Part shown: piece by piece, positions 61,754 through 64,000 of the stretch
Layout of the letters: each line of letters opens with the position of its first letter
How positions within the stretch are numbered: the first letter of the stretch is position 1
Source of the DNA: Bacillus spongiae
GTDB lineage: Bacteria; Bacillota; Bacilli; Bacillales; Bacillaceae_K
Direction of reading: 5' to 3'
Assembly: GCF_037120725.1 (NCBI RefSeq)
Contig: NZ_JBBAXC010000004.1
Coordinates: 62,001 to 126,000, forward strand
DNA: 64,000 bases
The notes under the pieces: generated by a model
Told to the model about the DNA's origin: nothing
The model's database searches: none
What the model saw: only the letters and a program-made list of their open reading frames with translations
Translations under genes and position numbers: made by a program

Positions 61754-64000
61754 TCAGTTTTTTAAGTAAAGATTAGGTCCCGAAGCATGTACAGAATGGG
61801 TTGTCCCATTATGTTTTCCAGGCCAAATGACTAGTGTAAGACCATCATCTGTGGTAAAAGCATTCTCAGTTGTTATGGTGAAATATTTCCAAGAGTTTGT
61901 CACTTCAACCACTGCGCCTGTTGATTCTGTATTGCTTGTATTTTGTATTTTTATTTGTGCTTCATGAGGTACATCGGCTTTCATCCATACACCAAAAGTA
62001 TATTTGTTCCCTTTTTGATTAATATCAATATCATACAAAGATACCTTACCATTGATAGTAGATGGTGTTAATGTCTGTGCAAAACTCCCATCAGGTGCAA
62101 ACATAATACTACGAGCATCCACATCAACACTATTTTTCCTCCAATTATTAAAATTCATAAAATTAGAATCTACTAAATTTTGATAGGTATATGCTGTTAC
62201 GACTGGACTTTTATATGATTGTGCTAAGACCGATGCATTCCATCCATCGTTCTCATAATCATAAGAATACATAGAATGGACTCTATATGTGTACTGTTTA
62301 TTTGGTTCAACCGTATCATCTATAAATTGAATACGGTGCGTACCTTCTGCATCTAATGAAATTCTTTCAATCCGTTTCCCATCGCGCTCTATCACATAAT
62401 CTTCTATTGTCAAATCTTCATATACTGGACTATCAATAGTAAGGGTAATAGCATCTGTAGATGAATTTGATACGGATACAGTTGGCATGGTAATTTCTTG
62501 AGTATCTTCAATTATAATAGAAGAAATTTTATCGTTTAAGTTTTCATCTGAAAAGCTTTCGTCATTATAATTGAAAGTATGTGATCCCCCTTTAAAATCT
62601 TCATCCTCAAATACTGTTACACGATAATTATAATTAATAGCCATAGAAGAAAGACAATTGTTTGCTGTTACATCCCCTAATGGAATATCGGCTAGAGATG
62701 GGTACTCTCCTGGTTCTAATTTTATATATTCGCCTAAATAATTGTTATCTTTGTATAAGAATACTCCAAGGTCACCTCTAACACTTGATGCAATCCATGT
62801 ATTATCAATAAAATAAATCCCTGCTGAGAGCGACGTAGCATTTGCTGAAAGTTTATTACGAACCCCCTCTGATTTTAATTCATAATTATAAGTCTGCTCT
62901 TTCACAACATCAAAATCAGTAAAAGACGTTTGATCAGATGTTACTCGACCAATCTCCTTCCCATCCCTATAAACTACATAGCCATTAATACCAAATTGAT
63001 GAGATTGTGAGGCAAGTGGGACCTCGTCCCAGCGTAATTTAATGCCAAAGCCGGATGATTCATCTCCCACTAATTGACTCGTTACATTCTCTGGGGCTGG
63101 GGGTGCTGGCATAGTATAATACTCCACAGGTGTCTCATATAGAACTTTGTCCTGATTTTCAACGAATAGTGTTACTCGGTAGTCAGTATCCCAATCTGAC
63201 TCCTTCTCCCAATGAGTCAGGCCTGTGACGTCATAGTTTGTATATCTCCATACTCCATCAGGATACAACTTTTCACGCTTCAGAGTTAAGGTATTTGCGG
63301 ACCCGAGTGGTTGAATGATCGACCAATCCACCTCCATGATATTTCCATCATTCGATATACCCTCTAGCTCTATTGGATATACAGGTGGCATCTCCTTTCC
63401 TACTAATGACCACTTATTTACTGAACCTTTTGGAATGAGCTCTTCAGTTATTTCAACTAAACTTCCAGCCAATGATGACACATAATACTTATTTAATGAA
63501 CTGGCGGCAAGAAAAGCCTCAACTGAGGATGGACCATAGGGGTCTTCGTCATGTAAATACACATTGGGTGCAAACTGTCTAGCATAATACATTGCTAGAT
63601 CCCTATTTTCTACGACTAAATCTGTTATTTCACTACTGTTAGAAGCGCCTGCTTCATTCCTAAACCAAGCATTACCTAATCCAAATTTAGGGCTTTCCGT
63701 ACCAATGAGAGCACCAGGATCAAAGGGTGGCGTAACTTCCGATCCTGTTGCTCCCCAATATCCTTTAAAGTCCATCCATGGATGTTCGGAAGTATCAGAA
63801 TTGGGCAGAAGAGCAATCTTATTCTTGATATCCCATAAAGGGCCTTTATTGGTATGATCATCAGGTAAAATAAAATCAACGCCACCGAGTTTCCTTGTAT
63901 GCGTTCCAATAGTAGGATAATTTGCATGTGAATACTTAGCAGAATAGACATTAAACCTACCATTCGTAAATGAGAATTCACTTGGATTTAACCAACCATT
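61754..64000 (-). CDS. Vps62/FN3/beta-gamma-crystallin protein (5' end outside window)
   Basis: At least 749 residues; the frame is open to the end of the window, so the start lies beyond 64000 (an internal ATG at 63775 is not the start). The N-part (VYSAKYSHANYPTIGTHT, HPWMDFKGYWG, FAPNVYLHDEDPYGP) resembles Vps62/DUF946 proteins. After about residue 300 comes an FN3 domain (APENVTSQL to TYNYELKSEG). Then two beta-gamma-crystallin motifs follow (GVFLYKDNNYLGEY and VTVFEDEDFKGGSHTF), a second FN3, and a C-terminal carbohydrate-binding-like sandwich (YTFGVWMKADVPHEAQIKI). Probably a secreted, calcium-binding surface protein. Confidence 0.78.
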   Translation of the reverse strand, partial: NGWLNPSEFSFTNGRFNVYSAKYSHANYPTIGTHTRKLGGVDFILPDDHTNKGPLWDIKNKIALLPNSDTSEHPWMDFKGYWGATGSEVTPPFDPGALIGTESPKFGLGNAWFRNEAGASNSSEITDLVVENRDLAMYYARQFAPNVYLHDEDPYGPSSVEAFLAASSLNKYYVSSLAGSLVEITEELIPKGSVNKWSLVGKEMPPVYPIELEGISNDGNIMEVDWSIIQPLGSANTLTLKREKLYPDGVWRYTNYDVTGLTHWEKESDWDTDYRVTLFVENQDKVLYETPVEYYTMPAPPAPENVTSQLVGDESSGFGIKLRWDEVPLASQSHQFGINGYVVYRDGKEIGRVTSDQTSFTDFDVVKEQTYNYELKSEGVRNKLSANATSLSAGIYFIDNTWIASSVRGDLGVFLYKDNNYLGEYIKLEPGEYPSLADIPLGDVTANNCLSSMAINYNYRVTVFEDEDFKGGSHTFNYNDESFSDENLNDKISSIIIEDTQEITMPTVSVSNSSTDAITLTIDSPVYEDLTIEDYVIERDGKRIERISLDAEGTHRIQFIDDTVEPNKQYTYRVHSMYSYDYENDGWNASVLAQSYKSPVVTAYTYQNLVDSNFMNFNNWRKNSVDVDARSIMFAPDGSFAQTLTPSTINGKVSLYDIDINQKGNKYTFGVWMKADVPHEAQIKIQNTSNTESTGAVVEVTNSWKYFTITTENAFTTDDGLTLVIWPGKHNGTTHSVHASGPNLYLKN

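Noticed and set aside
63676-63981. 101-codon minus-strand frame at the window edge
   Set aside because: It lies out of frame over the Vps62-type coding sequence, which is open through to position 64000 and has clear domain matches.
1-64000. CRISPR array, toxin-antitoxin pair or complete prophage
   Set aside because: No regularly spaced repeats were seen. The SUKH and Tdi1-like genes have no adjacent toxin gene, and only a single phage gene fragment (26036-26236) is present.

Overview
The window reads as chromosome from a low-GC Gram-positive spore-former-type bacterium of the Bacillales (Bacillaceae-like). The reasons are AT-rich DNA, strong AGGAGG-type ribosome sites with frequent TTG and GTG starts, an LtaS-type lipoteichoic acid synthase, a yybP-ykoY manganese riboswitch, PadR and Rrf2 regulators, DUF3888 and DUF2812 proteins, and a phage small-terminase remnant of the Bacillus phBC6A51 type. 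No rRNA, tRNA or CRISPR was seen. About 60 genes are described, most on the minus strand.

Layout. 1-5.5 kb: acetyltransferases, a YdcF-type membrane protein, an MFS exporter and a HIT protein. 5.7-8.1 kb: a compact RNA-repair-like cassette (minimal RNA ligase, kinase-HD end-healing protein, deoxyribosyltransferase-like protein, small membrane peptide). 8.3-14.6 kb: methyltransferase, divergent protein kinase, manganese riboswitch with a cysteine-motif protein, and an 844-residue beta-propeller. 15-20.8 kb: cell-envelope genes (GH25 lysozyme, membrane acyltransferase, LtaS-type enzyme, secreted DUF3888 protein). 20.9-24.6 kb: PadR/DUF2812 pair with twin operators, then two MFS exporters. 25-36.5 kb: an accessory, partly decayed stretch with two broken genes joined tail to tail, a beta-helix protein, hydrolases, an orphan amino-acid-binding lipoprotein, small membrane proteins and a broken GNAT gene. 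37.2-40.5 kb: an SDR and a probable Rrf2-controlled methyltransferase/flavoprotein group. 40.7-49.8 kb: SUKH protein, MMPL transporter with SRPBCC protein, and a MacB-type ABC pair with a giant permease. 50-54.3 kb: a five-gene operon (CcdA-like protein, response regulator, histidine kinase, small membrane protein, BNR-propeller). 55-60 kb: an amino-acid ABC importer with its own two-component system. 60.4-64 kb: e(P4)-type phosphatase and the 3' part of a large Vps62/FN3/crystallin protein that runs off the end.

How parts work together. The clearest regulatory logic is at 55-60 kb. Tandem 11-bp boxes lie upstream of the permease, response-regulator and binding-protein genes, always in the same orientation and ending 10 bp before the -10 region. 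This suggests that the two-component system controls importer and sensor together. At 39-40.5 kb an Rrf2 regulator has a consensus promoter with a palindrome at the start site, and a related 19-bp block recurs at two downstream promoters. At 11 kb the manganese riboswitch is followed by alternating complementary strands that give a plausible ON switch for a small Cys-rich protein.

Best candidates for something not well described: the kinase-HD plus ligase cassette, the manganese-switched small protein, and the 11-bp box regulon. All assignments rest on reading motifs by eye. No database search was run.
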